Shown here: piece by piece, positions 41,679 through 50,534 of the stretch
How positions within the stretch are numbered: the stretch's first letter is position 1
How the letters are laid out: each line of letters begins with the position of its first letter
NCBI RefSeq assembly: GCF_003063265.1
Contig: NZ_NERU01000011.1
Location: forward strand, 62,001 to 126,000
From: Limnohabitans sp. WS1
GTDB taxonomy: Bacteria > Pseudomonadota > Gammaproteobacteria > Burkholderiales > Burkholderiaceae_C
Direction of reading: 5' to 3'
DNA: 64,000 bases
Made by a program: the position numbers and the translations under genes
The notes under the pieces: model-generated
The model's database searches: none
What the model was told of the DNA's origin: nothing
The model's input: the letters and a program-made list of their open reading frames with translations, nothing else

Positions 41679-42488
41679 TCAAGCATCCAGCGCCTGGCGG
41701 ATACCGCTCAGGAACTCGGCGGCCACAGCATTGACCTGATCGGCTGGGGCCGCGTCGATCAGCTGAATCAGGCGTGAGCCGATCACCACCGCATCGGCCA
41801 CGCGGCTGATGGCTTGGGCAGTCGCCGCGTCGCGGATGCCAAACCCCACGCCGACGGGCACACTGACGTGCTGTCGGATGCGCGGCAGCATCGCTTCGAC
41901 CGCGTCGGTGTCGAGCGTGCCCGAGCCGGTCACGCCCTTGAGCGACACATAGTACACATAGCCGCTGGCCACCTGGGCCACCTGCTGCATGCGCTCGTCG
42001 GTGCTGGTGGGGGCCAGCAAAAAGATCAGGTCCATGCTGTGTGCTCGGAGCTTGGCGGCAAATTCCACGCACTCTTCGGGTGGGTAGTCCACGATCAGCA
42101 CGCCGTCCACACCCGCTGCCGAGGCGTCGCGGATGAAGCTGTCAGCGCCGTGTTTTTGGTCGTAGCGCTCCACCGGGTTGGCGTAACCCATCAGCACCAC
42201 CGGGGTGGTGCTGTTGGTTTGGCGGAACTCACGCACCATGGCCAGCACCTGCGCGGTGCCAATGCCCAAAGCCAGCGCTTTGTCACCGGCTTTCTGGATG
42301 ACCGGACCGTCGGCTGACGGGTCCGAAAACGGTACCCCCAGCTCGATGACGTCGGCCCCGGCTTGGGCCATGGCGTGCATCAGGGGGACGGTGGTGTCCG
42401 CTTGCGGAAAACCAGCCGTGACATACGGGATCAGGGCTTTGCGGCCTTGGGCTTTGAGGGCGGAGAGGGTGGTGTCGATGCGGCTCAT
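41679..42488 (-). CDS. trpA: Tryptophan synthase alpha subunit
   Basis: A 269-residue TIM-barrel subunit cleaving indole-3-glycerol phosphate to indole and glyceraldehyde 3-phosphate. [17 protein letters not shown] carries the catalytic Glu and the conserved Asp loop; PLVxxGxG-type phosphate-binding glycine residues are near the C-terminal half ([11 protein letters not shown]). It starts 10 bp after trpB. Confidence 0.97.
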   Translation of the reverse strand: MSRIDTTLSALKAQGRKALIPYVTAGFPQADTTVPLMHAMAQAGADVIELGVPFSDPSADGPVIQKAGDKALALGIGTAQVLAMVREFRQTNSTTPVVLMGYANPVERYDQKHGADSFIRDASAAGVDGVLIVDYPPEECVEFAAKLRAHSMDLIFLLAPTSTDERMQQVAQVASGYVYYVSLKGVTGSGTLDTDAVEAMLPRIRQHVSVPVGVGFGIRDAATAQAISRVADAVVIGSRLIQLIDAAPADQVNAVAAEFLSGIRQALDA

Positions 42489-42498
42489 GTTTTTGCCC

Positions 42499-43782
42499 TC
42501 ACTTCACAAAGTTCACAGGCTGCTCAGCGCCTTTGACCGACTGGCCTTGGCAGCTGGGTCGGCAGAAAAAGTCGGCATTCGACAAATCGGCCACAGTACC
42601 GATGTCTTTGTCACCACGGCCCGACAGGTTGACCAGGATCGACTGGTCAGGGCGCATGGTTTTGGCCAGTTTCATGGCGTAGGCCACGGCATGGCTCGAC
42701 TCCAGCGCCGGGATGATGCCCTCGGTACGGCACAGGTAGTGGAAGGCTTCGAGCGCTTCTTTGTCGGTGATGCCCACATACTCGGCGCGGCCGATGTCTT
42801 TGAGGAATGCGTGTTCGGGTCCGACGCCGGGGTAGTCCAGTCCCGCGCTCACGCTGTGGGTTTCGGTGATTTGGCCGTTGTCGTCTTGCAGGATGTAGGT
42901 GCGGTTGCCGTGCAACACACCGGGGCTGCCCAGTTGCAGCGAGCACGAGTGCTTGCCCGAATCCATGCCTTCGCCAGCCGCTTCTACGCCGATCAGGCGG
43001 GTGTTCTCGTGCGGAATGTAGGGGTAAAAAATGCCCATGGCGTTGCTGCCACCGCCCACGCAGGCGATCACCGCATCCGGTTGCTGCTCCGCCATCTTGA
43101 GCGACTTGAACATCTCGGGCATTTGCGTCAGGCACTCTTCGCCGATCACGCTCTGGAAGTCGCGCACCATCATCGGGTAGGGGTGTGGACCGGCCACGGT
43201 GCCGATGATGTAGAAGGTGTTGTCCACGTTGGCCACCCAATCGCGCATGGCTTCATTGAGCGCGTCTTTGAGGGTGCGACTGCCACTTTCCACGGGCACC
43301 ACGGTGGCACCCAAGAGCTTCATGCGGTAAACGTTGGGGCTTTGGCGCTTGACGTCTTCACTGCCCATGTAGACCACACATTCCAAACCATAACGGGCAC
43401 AGATGGTGGCGGTGGCCACGCCGTGTTGGCCAGCGCCTGTTTCGGCAATGATGCGCGGTTTGCCCATGCGCTTGGCGAGCATGGCTTGGCCAATGGTGTT
43501 GTTGATTTTGTGGGCACCGGTGTGGTTGAGGTCTTCACGCTTCAAAAAGATTTGCGCACCGCCCATCTCACGGCTCATCCGGGCTGCGTGGTAGAGGGGG
43601 GAGGGACGGCCCACAAAGTGCGCCAATTCGGACTTGAATTCGGCCATGAAGGCCGGATCGTGCTGGTACTGGGCGTAAGCGGCTTTGAGCTCGTTGATGG
43701 CATGTGTCAGGGTTTCGCTGACAAAACTGCCGCCGTAGATGCCGAAATGGCCTTTGAGGTCGGGTTGTTGGTATTCGAACAT
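42499..43782 (-). CDS. trpB: Tryptophan synthase beta subunit
   Basis: A 427-residue PLP enzyme that joins indole and serine. The Schiff-base lysine is Lys92 in HTGAHKINN, and GGGSNAMG binds the PLP phosphate. Length is slightly over the standard form because of a C-terminal tail ([13 protein letters not shown]...). It forms the alpha2beta2 complex with TrpA, encoded immediately downstream. Confidence 0.97.
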   Translation of the reverse strand: MFEYQQPDLKGHFGIYGGSFVSETLTHAINELKAAYAQYQHDPAFMAEFKSELAHFVGRPSPLYHAARMSREMGGAQIFLKREDLNHTGAHKINNTIGQAMLAKRMGKPRIIAETGAGQHGVATATICARYGLECVVYMGSEDVKRQSPNVYRMKLLGATVVPVESGSRTLKDALNEAMRDWVANVDNTFYIIGTVAGPHPYPMMVRDFQSVIGEECLTQMPEMFKSLKMAEQQPDAVIACVGGGSNAMGIFYPYIPHENTRLIGVEAAGEGMDSGKHSCSLQLGSPGVLHGNRTYILQDDNGQITETHSVSAGLDYPGVGPEHAFLKDIGRAEYVGITDKEALEAFHYLCRTEGIIPALESSHAVAYAMKLAKTMRPDQSILVNLSGRGDKDIGTVADLSNADFFCRPSCQGQSVKGAEQPVNFVK

Positions 43783-43868
43783 GGTGATGGCCTTGGTTGG
43801 GGCGGGGGCCGCTCGGTGCTTGCAGTGGTGAACGCTGCAGAGGGTGCCGAAGCAAGCCCTTCAATACT

Positions 43869-44576
43869 TTAAAAGGAGAGGTTGTTGTCTGCGGTGCGCA
43901 CCGCTTGGACAAACTGCCGCATTTTGTCGGCATCTTTGAGGCCCTTGCTTGCCTCGATGCCAGAGCTCACGTCAACGGCCAGAGACAGGCCGTGCGTGCG
44001 CAGTGCCCGAATGCCATCGCCCACGTTTGCAGGTGTGAGTCCACCAGACAAAACGAGGTGAGCATTGACGTTTGGTGGCAGCAGTGACCAATTGAATGTT
44101 TTCCCGCCCCCGCCGTATCCGTCGACATGAGCGTCGAGCAAGAGGGCTTGGGCAGCGTGGTGAGTTTCGGAGAATTCTAGCAAGTCGAAGTCCTGGACTT
44201 CGGACAGGGGGATTCGGGCCGCTTTGAGGTGCGGGCGGCCTGTGAGCAGCGACATGGCTTCGCAAAATTCGGGAGACTCATCGCCATGAAACTGCAGCAC
44301 AGCGCCAGGCACTTGTCTGCAAGCGGCTTGAATGCGGTCGGCATTTTCGTTGACGAACAACAGCACCGGGCACACAAAGGGGGGCAGCACGCTGGCCAGC
44401 TCGGCAGCCCTGTTCACACTCACAGCGCGAGGGCTCGGTGGGTAAAGCACAAAGCCGATGGCGTCTGCACCCGCAGCACAGGCCGCCAGCACATCGGCTT
44501 CGCGGGTGAAGCCGCACATTTTGATGCGTGTGCGCTGCTGTACAGCGTTGCAAACTGTGGTGTTCGGTTGGGTCAT
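43869..44576 (-). CDS. trpF: Phosphoribosylanthranilate isomerase
   Basis: A 235-residue TIM-barrel enzyme of tryptophan synthesis. KMCGFTREAD near residue 19 is the KxCG signature with the catalytic Cys, and LSGGLTPANVGDGI carries the phosphate-binding loop. ATG 44576 overlaps the truA stop (ATGA); TTG 44585 is unlikely. An 86-bp gap to trpB holds a GCTTGC/GCAAGC inverted pair but no clear promoter. Confidence 0.96.
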   Translation of the reverse strand: MTQPNTTVCNAVQQRTRIKMCGFTREADVLAACAAGADAIGFVLYPPSPRAVSVNRAAELASVLPPFVCPVLLFVNENADRIQAACRQVPGAVLQFHGDESPEFCEAMSLLTGRPHLKAARIPLSEVQDFDLLEFSETHHAAQALLLDAHVDGYGGGGKTFNWSLLPPNVNAHLVLSGGLTPANVGDGIRALRTHGLSLAVDVSSGIEASKGLKDADKMRQFVQAVRTADNNLSF

Positions 44577-45358
44577 GGCAACCAATCAAAAGCCGGGGTG
44601 GTGTCGGGCAAACCCCAGTCGGGGCTGTAAATAGGGCCTGCAAAGTACAGACCGTCGGGTGAAAACGTGGGTGCAGCAGCGTCACGACTTTTGGCCAGCA
44701 AGACCTCTTGCATCCACTCGGGAGGGTGGTTGCCTTGTCCAATGGTCACCAGGCAGCCCATGATGTTGCGAATCATGTGGTGCAAAAAGGCATTGCCTTC
44801 AAACTCAAATCGCCAGTAGGCACCCTGTTTGGAAATGCGGATGTGCCGCAGTGTTTTGACAGGCGACAACGCCTGGCAGCTGCTGGCCCTGAAGGATGAA
44901 AAATCATGTTCGCCCAGCAGGTACAAGCTGGCCTGGTGCATGGCGTCTTCGGCCAGAGGCCGGTACACCCAACCGACCCGGCCGGTTTCCAGACTGGGGC
45001 GAACGGCCGAGTCGAGCACCACATAGATGTAGCGCCTGCCCGTGGCGCTGGCGCGACAATGGAAAGAGTCAGGCATGACTTGTGCCCACTGCACTGCAAT
45101 GTCAGAAGGCAAATAACGGTTGGTGCCGCGCACCCAAGACTGTGGATCGCGTTGTAAATCGGTGTCGAAATGCACCACCTGCATGAGTCCATGCACCCCC
45201 GCATCGGTGCGGCCTGCACACAGGGTGCTGATGCGCGGCACATTGGCAAACTGGGTGAGCGCTTTCTCCAGCTTGTCTTGAACCGTCAGGCCCGAAGACT
45301 GGCTTTGCCAACCTTGGTAGGCTGAACCCGAGTAACAAACGCCCAGTGCCAGCCTCAC
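44573..45358 (-). CDS. truA: tRNA pseudouridine synthase A
   Basis: A 261-residue enzyme modifying positions 38-40 of the tRNA anticodon stem. The catalytic Asp52 is in GRTDAGVHG. It begins with GTG overlapping the upstream fimV-like stop (GTGA) and ends overlapping trpF, so fimV-truA-trpF are translationally coupled. Confidence 0.97.
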   Translation of the reverse strand: MRLALGVCYSGSAYQGWQSQSSGLTVQDKLEKALTQFANVPRISTLCAGRTDAGVHGLMQVVHFDTDLQRDPQSWVRGTNRYLPSDIAVQWAQVMPDSFHCRASATGRRYIYVVLDSAVRPSLETGRVGWVYRPLAEDAMHQASLYLLGEHDFSSFRASSCQALSPVKTLRHIRISKQGAYWRFEFEGNAFLHHMIRNIMGCLVTIGQGNHPPEWMQEVLLAKSRDAAAPTFSPDGLYFAGPIYSPDWGLPDTTPAFDWLP

Positions 45359-47127
45359 CGGATTTGACCGAGCATCTGCAAGGCCCGTGATTTCAAATCT
45401 CCTGTGGCGGTCGAGGCCACAGACAAAATCAGGGCGCGTGCCAAATCGTGATCCCCTTTGGAGAGCAGTTGTTGCGCCAGATTCAATTTGTTGTTTTCGG
45501 TTTCATCGGCAGCAAGGGTCGCCGAAGGGGGGGGCACGGGCACGCTCGCCGGTGAAGGTGCCGAGGCCATCGCATTCAAATTCAAGTCAATCGATGACAT
45601 TTGGGCTGGAATACCCTGATCTGCTGGCGCAGGTGTCGCAGAGGGCTCGATGGCGCTTTCGGTGATGTCGTTGTAAGACGGCGCAAAAACATCTTCTTGG
45701 GGTTCGGTCTTTTTTCTGACCCACAACACCAAGAGCATCATCAGGCTCAAGAGCGCTGCAGCCCACAGCCAGATGTCCTTGTTTTGTTGGGTTTTTTCAA
45801 GAATGGACGAGAACAAATTGGACTCGGACGCGTCAGGGGCGGGCGCGGTGACCACCGATGCCGATGCATCTTGAGGGGCTGAGGCAGCAAGGCCTGCAGC
45901 GGCAGGGGTTTTGCCGGAGGCCAAGGCCTCCAGGTCTTTCAGGTTCTGGTTCAGACTCTCGAGTTGGCTGGCTTTGTCGGCACTTTCACGCTGAACGGCC
46001 AATTTGGCTTCAGCACTGTCCGTGCTGACTTGGGGTTTTGACAAAGTGAGCTTGTCTTGCTGGGGTGATTGTCCATCGACGTTTTGCACATCGACGCCCA
46101 CTTTGCCCGTCATTTCGCGGGTGTTGCGAGAGCCGATCACCATGGGCGATTGCGCCAGTCGTCGGGCGTATTCTGCAAAGTCGCGAGTCTGTGCAATCAC
46201 CGTTTGACGGGCTTCACCCCGGGAAATCTGAGCTGCTTCATCCGGGGTGGGGATGCGCAATGAGGCTCCCGCCTTGATCAAATTGACGTTGTTTTCGATG
46301 AAGGCATCGGGATTGGCCTTGAGCATGGCCAAAAGCATTTGGTCCAGCGAAATGTTGGCCGCCAAATGCCGAATGGCCAATCGTGAGGCGGTGTCCCCTG
46401 GCATGACGAGCACACGGTCGCCCTCTTGAGGGTTGGCAATGGCTTTGGGTTGCGCTTGAACGGCCGGTGCCGATTCTGATGCGTTGGCCGTTGGCGCAGC
46501 GCCATTGGCTGTCCGAGCAGGGGCGGGTGGAGCCGCTTTGTTGTCGACCGGCTCAAAGCGATAAACCGGCACTTTTTGTGCATTGAGTTCGACGCTGCTG
46601 GGGTTGAGTCGTGAACTGGATGCTGTCGAACGGTTGGCGGCTGTGTCGGCTGCGTTGCCGGTCACAGGCAATTGCAATGCGGGTGCTGCGCTGGCGCTGC
46701 TTTTGTCACTGACCGAATTGAGCAGGACCGCATAGTTTTTGACCACATTACCGGTCGCCCATTGGCTTTCGATGACCAAATCGATGAAGTTGTCCTGAAC
46801 GGGTGTTTTGCCATTCAAGACGATCACGGAGTTGCCATTGGCTCCGGTTCTCAGTGTGGCGGTGACCCCCCTCAAGGCGGGGTTGAATTCCATGCCGACC
46901 TTGCGGAAACTTTCGGGTGAAGCCAACTGAACACGCAAACTCTTGAGCTCTTCAGGCAAAAGCTTGGCGATTTCGATTTCTGCACGCAAGGGCTCACCAA
47001 TGGCCGACTGAAGTTGCAGTCGGCCTAATTCAAGGGCAAAAGTGGGCAAACCCCAGACAGAAACCATCAAAGCACTGATTGCTTTTACTTTGAAGCTGGT
47101 CACTCTGACCTGTTTTGATGAACCCAT
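45355..47127 (-). CDS. fimV: FimV-like motility/peptidoglycan hub protein
   Basis: A 590-residue protein with an N-terminal signal peptide (about 1-31, cleavage after TFA) and a FimV N-terminal domain (ELGRLQLQSAIGEPLRAEIE ...). A LysM-like peptidoglycan-binding segment lies near residues 225-285, and a glutamine-rich predicted coiled coil near 350-390. A single membrane helix (WLWAAALLSLMMLLVLWV) follows at about 450-470. The short FimV C-terminal helical domain (LNLAQQLLSKGDHDLARALI) closes the protein. FimV organises polar type IV pili and twitching in Pseudomonas. This copy is shorter than the 900-residue Pseudomonas form. No other pilus genes are nearby. Start ATG 47127 fits the signal peptide. 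Confidence 0.88.
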   Translation of the reverse strand: MGSSKQVRVTSFKVKAISALMVSVWGLPTFALELGRLQLQSAIGEPLRAEIEIAKLLPEELKSLRVQLASPESFRKVGMEFNPALRGVTATLRTGANGNSVIVLNGKTPVQDNFIDLVIESQWATGNVVKNYAVLLNSVSDKSSASAAPALQLPVTGNAADTAANRSTASSSRLNPSSVELNAQKVPVYRFEPVDNKAAPPAPARTANGAAPTANASESAPAVQAQPKAIANPQEGDRVLVMPGDTASRLAIRHLAANISLDQMLLAMLKANPDAFIENNVNLIKAGASLRIPTPDEAAQISRGEARQTVIAQTRDFAEYARRLAQSPMVIGSRNTREMTGKVGVDVQNVDGQSPQQDKLTLSKPQVSTDSAEAKLAVQRESADKASQLESLNQNLKDLEALASGKTPAAAGLAASAPQDASASVVTAPAPDASESNLFSSILEKTQQNKDIWLWAAALLSLMMLLVLWVRKKTEPQEDVFAPSYNDITESAIEPSATPAPADQGIPAQMSSIDLNLNAMASAPSPASVPVPPPSATLAADETENNKLNLAQQLLSKGDHDLARALILSVASTATGDLKSRALQMLGQIR

Positions 47128-47164
47128 TTTTTTCCCTGAAGATGGTTTGTCGTTGGCCTGAGAT

Positions 47165-48295
47165 TCAGGCTTCCAACAGAATGCGCAGCATGCGGCGCAG
47201 CGGTTCCGCTGCACCCCAAAGAAGTTGATCCCCGATGGTAAATGCTCCTACATATTCTGGACCCATTGCCAACTTTCGTACTCTTCCCACCGGGATTGCC
47301 ATGGTGCCGGTGACGGCCACTGGTGTCAAGCCCTGGATGGTGGCTTCCCGAGTGTTAGGAATCACTTTGACCCACTCGTTGTCGGCAGCGATCATGGCTT
47401 CGAGGTCGGCCACGGGCACATCTTTTTTGAGTTTGAAGGTCAAGGCCTGGCTGTGGCAGCGCATGGCACCCACGCGCACGCAAAAACCGTCGACCGGGAT
47501 GGCGGCAGAGTCAAAACCCTCGCCCATGCCCAAAATCTTGTTGGTTTCGGCCATGCCTTTCCACTCTTCTTTGGACATGCCGTTGCCCAGGTCCTTGTCG
47601 ATCCAGGGAATCAAAGAGCCACCCAGTGGCACGCCAAAATTGGCGGTCTCAGAGGCGGTCAGGGCGCGTTGTTTGGCTACAACCATCCGATCGATTTCGA
47701 GGATGGCGCTCTTGGGATCGTCCAGCAAGGATTTGACTTCGGCGTTCAGGGTGCCGTATTGGGTCAGCAATTCGCGCATGTGCTGCGCACCACCGCCTGA
47801 AGCCGCTTGGTAAGTCTGGGTGCTCATCCATTCCACCAAACCCGCTTTGTACAAAGCACCTACGCCCATCAACATGCACGACACAGTGCAGTTGCCGCCC
47901 ACCCAGTTCTTGCCACCGTGCGCCAAGGCGTTCTTGATCACGGGCATGTTGACCGGGTCCAGAATGATGACCGCGTCTTTTTCCATGCGCAGGGTCGAAG
48001 CCGCGTCGATCCAGTGCCCGTTCCAGCCTGCTGCACGCAGTTTGGGGAAGACTTCAGAGGTGTAGTCGCCGCCTTGGGCCGTGATGATGATCTCGCAGCG
48101 CTTGAGCTGCTCGATGTTGAAGGCGTCTTGGAGTGTGGTTTCGTTCTTGGCCATCGAAGGGGCTTTGCCACCCGCGTTCGATGTGGAGAAGAACAATGGC
48201 TCGATCAGGTCAAAGTCTTTTTCCTGAATCATGCGGTCCATCAGAACCGAGCCGACCATGCCGCGCCAGCCGACCAAACCTACTAACTTGCTCAT
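47165..48295 (-). CDS. asd: Aspartate-semialdehyde dehydrogenase
   Basis: A 376-residue NADPH enzyme making aspartate semialdehyde, the branch point to lysine/diaminopimelate, threonine, methionine and isoleucine. The N-terminal [18 protein letters not shown] is the nucleotide-binding region, and the catalytic Cys136 lies in GGNCTVSC. It is the Gram-negative form with long inserts. AAAGG precedes the start. A short ORF and alternating stems lie upstream (48296-48488), suggesting regulation by pathway end products. It is followed 37 bp later by fimV. Confidence 0.97.
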   Translation of the reverse strand: MSKLVGLVGWRGMVGSVLMDRMIQEKDFDLIEPLFFSTSNAGGKAPSMAKNETTLQDAFNIEQLKRCEIIITAQGGDYTSEVFPKLRAAGWNGHWIDAASTLRMEKDAVIILDPVNMPVIKNALAHGGKNWVGGNCTVSCMLMGVGALYKAGLVEWMSTQTYQAASGGGAQHMRELLTQYGTLNAEVKSLLDDPKSAILEIDRMVVAKQRALTASETANFGVPLGGSLIPWIDKDLGNGMSKEEWKGMAETNKILGMGEGFDSAAIPVDGFCVRVGAMRCHSQALTFKLKKDVPVADLEAMIAADNEWVKVIPNTREATIQGLTPVAVTGTMAIPVGRVRKLAMGPEYVGAFTIGDQLLWGAAEPLRRMLRILLEA

Positions 48296-48386
48296 TTCAA
48301 CGCCCTTTCAGTTTTTAAAACAGTGTTTGACCAGACTGTTTGCCCGGCTCGTCTGGCCGGGAGGGCGCACGACGAACCAGGCCGGA

Positions 48387-48488
48387 TCAGCCCTTAATGG
48401 TCGTGGTTTTTGTGGAAGTTGCACGCGCACCAGCAGCCACTGCAGCGGCAGTGATCAGGTTCAGGGAGAACAGGTGGGCGTGGAACAT
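48387..48488 (-). CDS. Possible leader peptide upstream of asd
   Basis: A 33-codon ORF (ATG 48488, TGA 48389-48387) between leuB and asd, running MFHAHLFSLN then a hydrophobic Ala-rich part, then ATSTKTTTIKG before the stop. Five of the last eleven sense codons are Thr, with two Lys and one Ile, precisely amino acids made from the Asd product. After the stop, three short stems can form: CCCGGC/GCCGGG (48343-48361), CCAGAC/GTCTGG (48331-48356) and AAACAG/CTGTTT (48318-48341); the middle one excludes the other two. TACAAT at 48496-48501 would start a nearly leaderless transcript. Weak points: no Shine-Dalgarno, the last stem is A/T-rich with no long U tract, and the first stem begins 26 nt after the stop. 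An in-frame upstream ATG at 48533 would extend it to 48 residues. Confidence 0.4.
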   Translation of the reverse strand: MFHAHLFSLNLITAAAVAAGARATSTKTTTIKG

Positions 48489-48495
48489 GGCCGAA

Positions 48496-48501
48496 ATTGT
48501 A
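48496..48501 (-). promoter_or_regulatory. Putative -10 element for the asd leader
   Basis: TACAAT on the minus strand, 7 bp upstream of the small-ORF ATG and just beyond the leuB 3' hairpin. No convincing -35 hexamer is seen. Confidence 0.3.
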
Positions 48502-48503
48502 AT

Positions 48504-48535
48504 GGATGCTGCCTGAGTGCTTCCTGACAGCATCC
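48504..48535 (-). terminator. Inverted repeat after leuB
   Basis: GGATGCTG / CAGCATCC arms (8 bp, extendable to 10 with a wobble pair) around a 12-16-nt loop, starting 9 bp after the leuB stop. No U tract follows, so it is a weak or factor-assisted terminator, or an mRNA-stabilising hairpin. Confidence 0.4.
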
Positions 48536-48544
48536 TTTGGGTGC

Positions 48545-49630
48545 TCAACCCAGCGCTTTGACCACCGCATCACCCATTTGCGCGGTGCCCACCTTGGTGG
48601 TACCTTCACTCCAGATGTCACCCGTGCGCAGACCTTGGGCCAGGACGTTTTGCACGGCCGCTTCGATGCGTTGGGCGGCTTCGGGCTGGTTCAGGCTGAA
48701 GCGCAGCATCATGGCGGCGGACAAGATGGTGGCCAGCGGGTTGGCCACGCCTTTGCCCGCGATGTCGGGGGCGCTGCCGTGGCTGGGCTCGTACAGGCCT
48801 TGGTTCTTGGTGTTCAGGCTGGCCGAGGGCAGCATGCCAATCGAGCCCGTCAGCATCGAGGCTTCGTCGCTCAGGATGTCGCCAAACATGTTGCCTGTGA
48901 CGACCACGTCAAAACGCTTGGGTTCCTTGACCAACTGCATCGCTGCGTTGTCCACATACATGTGGTCCAGCGCGATGTCGGGGTACTCTTTGCCCACTTC
49001 GGTGACCACGTCTTTCCAGAACTGGAAAGTCTCAAGCACGTTGGCTTTGTCCACGCTGGTCACGCGGCCCTCGGTGCCCGCAGCTTTGCGCTTGCGGGCG
49101 GCCTGGAAGGCGACGTGCGCGATGCGCTCGATCTCGGGCTTGGAGTAGCGCATGGTGTCGAAGGCTTCTTCGGCGCCGGGGAAGTGCCCATCGGTCGCGA
49201 TGCGGCGCCCGCGTGGTTGGCCAAAGTAGATGTCGCCCGTCAGCTCACGGATGATGAGGATGTCCAGACCCGAAATCAGCTCAGGCTTGAGGCTGGAAGC
49301 GCCCACCAGTTGCTCGTAGCAAATGGCGGGTCGGAAGTTGGCGAACAGGCCCATGTTTTTGCGCAGGCCCAAAATGGCTTGCTCGGGGCGCAGGGGGCGG
49401 TCGAGCTTGTCGTATTTCCAGTCGCCGACCGCGCCAAACAGCACGGCATCACTGTCCATGGCCAGCTTGAGTGTGGCTTCGGGCAGGGGGTGGCCATAGG
49501 CGTCGTAAGCGGCACCACCGACCAAGGCGGTTTCCATCTCGAACTTCAAGTCGAGCGTTTTCAGGACTTTGACGGCTTCAGCGACGATTTCGGTGCCGAT
49601 GCCATCACCGGGGAGGACTGCGATTTTCAT
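48545..49630 (-). CDS. leuB: 3-isopropylmalate dehydrogenase
   Basis: A 361-residue NAD enzyme oxidising and decarboxylating 3-isopropylmalate in leucine synthesis. [15 protein letters not shown] at the N-terminus, [12 protein letters not shown] and [16 protein letters not shown] are family hallmarks. It is downstream of leuD with a 106-bp gap that contains a REP-like element. Confidence 0.97.
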   Translation of the reverse strand: MKIAVLPGDGIGTEIVAEAVKVLKTLDLKFEMETALVGGAAYDAYGHPLPEATLKLAMDSDAVLFGAVGDWKYDKLDRPLRPEQAILGLRKNMGLFANFRPAICYEQLVGASSLKPELISGLDILIIRELTGDIYFGQPRGRRIATDGHFPGAEEAFDTMRYSKPEIERIAHVAFQAARKRKAAGTEGRVTSVDKANVLETFQFWKDVVTEVGKEYPDIALDHMYVDNAAMQLVKEPKRFDVVVTGNMFGDILSDEASMLTGSIGMLPSASLNTKNQGLYEPSHGSAPDIAGKGVANPLATILSAAMMLRFSLNQPEAAQRIEAAVQNVLAQGLRTGDIWSEGTTKVGTAQMGDAVVKALG

Positions 49631-49706
49631 GGGGGTTCCTAGGGGGGTGTCTGGGCAGATGGCGCGGCCTTTGGCAATGGCGCGTGCACCGGTGGGCGTG
49701 CGCTCA

Positions 49707-49730
49707 TCGCGGCGGGGGCGCCGCTCCTAC
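49707..49730 (-). repeat. REP-like palindromic element (GTAG head)
   Basis: On the minus strand: GTAGGA followed by stem GCGGCG / CGCCGC with a CCCC loop and GA tail. It is a second copy of the element at 34578-34602, lying between leuD and leuB just after the leuD stop. GTAG/GTGG heads followed by an imperfect palindrome are typical of REP sequences mobilised by RAYT transposases; no such gene is in the window. Confidence 0.6.
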
Positions 49731-49736
49731 AAGGGG

Positions 49737-50384
49737 TCAATGGGCGGTGTGTGCGAGCCAGGGCTTGGTGGCCAGACGCTCGGCTTCATAGGCCTTGATC
49801 TTGTCGGCGTGGCGCAGGGTCAGGCCAATGTCGTCCAAGCCGTTGAGCAGGCAGTACTTGCGGAAGGCTTGCACTTCAAATGGGATTTCCTGGCCTTGGG
49901 GGCGCACCACCACTTGGCGTTCCAGGTCCACTGTCAGTTCGTAGCCGGGGAAGGCGGCCACTTCGTCGAACAGTTGGGCCACCACCGCTTCGGGCAGCAC
50001 GATGGGCAGCAGGCCGTTTTTGAAGCAGTTGTTGAAAAATATGTCGGCAAAGCTGGGTGCGATCACGCAGCGAAAGCCGTATTGGTCGATGGCCCAAGGC
50101 GCGTGCTCACGCGATGACCCGCAGCCAAAGTTTTTACGGGCCAGCAAGATGCTGGCACCTTGGTAGCGAGGCTGGTTCAGCACGAAGTCCGGGTTGGGCT
50201 TGCGGCTGGCCGGGTCTTGGCCGGGGTAGCCCACATCGAGGTAGCGCCATTCGTCGAACAGGTTGGGGCCAAAGCCCGTCTTGCGGATCGACTTGAGGAA
50301 TTGCTTGGGGATGATGGCGTCGGTGTCCACGTTGGCGCGGTCCATCGGGGCCACCAGGCCTTTGAGTAAAGTAAATTTTTGCAT
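49737..50384 (-). CDS. leuD: 3-isopropylmalate dehydratase small subunit
   Basis: A 215-residue swivel-domain subunit of isopropylmalate isomerase. [26 protein letters not shown] start is at ATG 50384; the 16 upstream in-frame residues overlap the lipoprotein gene and are rejected. [12 protein letters not shown] and [14 protein letters not shown] are conserved. It begins 4 bp after the entericidin-like stop. Confidence 0.97.
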   Translation of the reverse strand: MQKFTLLKGLVAPMDRANVDTDAIIPKQFLKSIRKTGFGPNLFDEWRYLDVGYPGQDPASRKPNPDFVLNQPRYQGASILLARKNFGCGSSREHAPWAIDQYGFRCVIAPSFADIFFNNCFKNGLLPIVLPEAVVAQLFDEVAAFPGYELTVDLERQVVVRPQGQEIPFEVQAFRKYCLLNGLDDIGLTLRHADKIKAYEAERLATKPWLAHTAH

Positions 50385-50388
50385 GGCT

Positions 50389-50517
50389 TTATTTCTTGGC
50401 AGCGCCTTCAATGGTGGAACCCAGTTTTTCAATGTCCTGACCGATGCCGCGCACGGTGTTGCACGCGGTCAAACTCAGCACACTGGCGATCAGCATCATG
50501 CGAATCAGGGTGTTCAT
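50389..50517 (-). CDS. Entericidin A/B-family small lipoprotein
   Basis: A 42-residue lipoprotein encoded between leuC and leuD and easily missed by length cut-offs. It has a Met/Leu-rich signal sequence ([16 protein letters not shown]), a lipobox LTAC with the lipidated Cys, and the [20 protein letters not shown] core of the entericidin family, ending AAKK. AAGGAG lies 8 nt upstream of its ATG. Entericidins are small envelope lipoproteins of uncertain function; in E. coli they form an antidote/toxin pair. Its presence inside a leu operon is recurrent in Comamonadaceae and relatives as far as I recall. Confidence 0.88.
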   Translation of the reverse strand: MNTLIRMMLIASVLSLTACNTVRGIGQDIEKLGSTIEGAAKK

Positions 50518-50534
50518 GTCCAGGCTCCTTGGGT

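Noticed and set aside
48394..48621. 75-codon minus-strand frame overlapping the leuB end and the asd leader
   Set aside because: It starts inside leuB in another frame, is Trp/Arg/Cys-rich and has no ribosome-binding site. The overlapping 33-codon frame is the better candidate.
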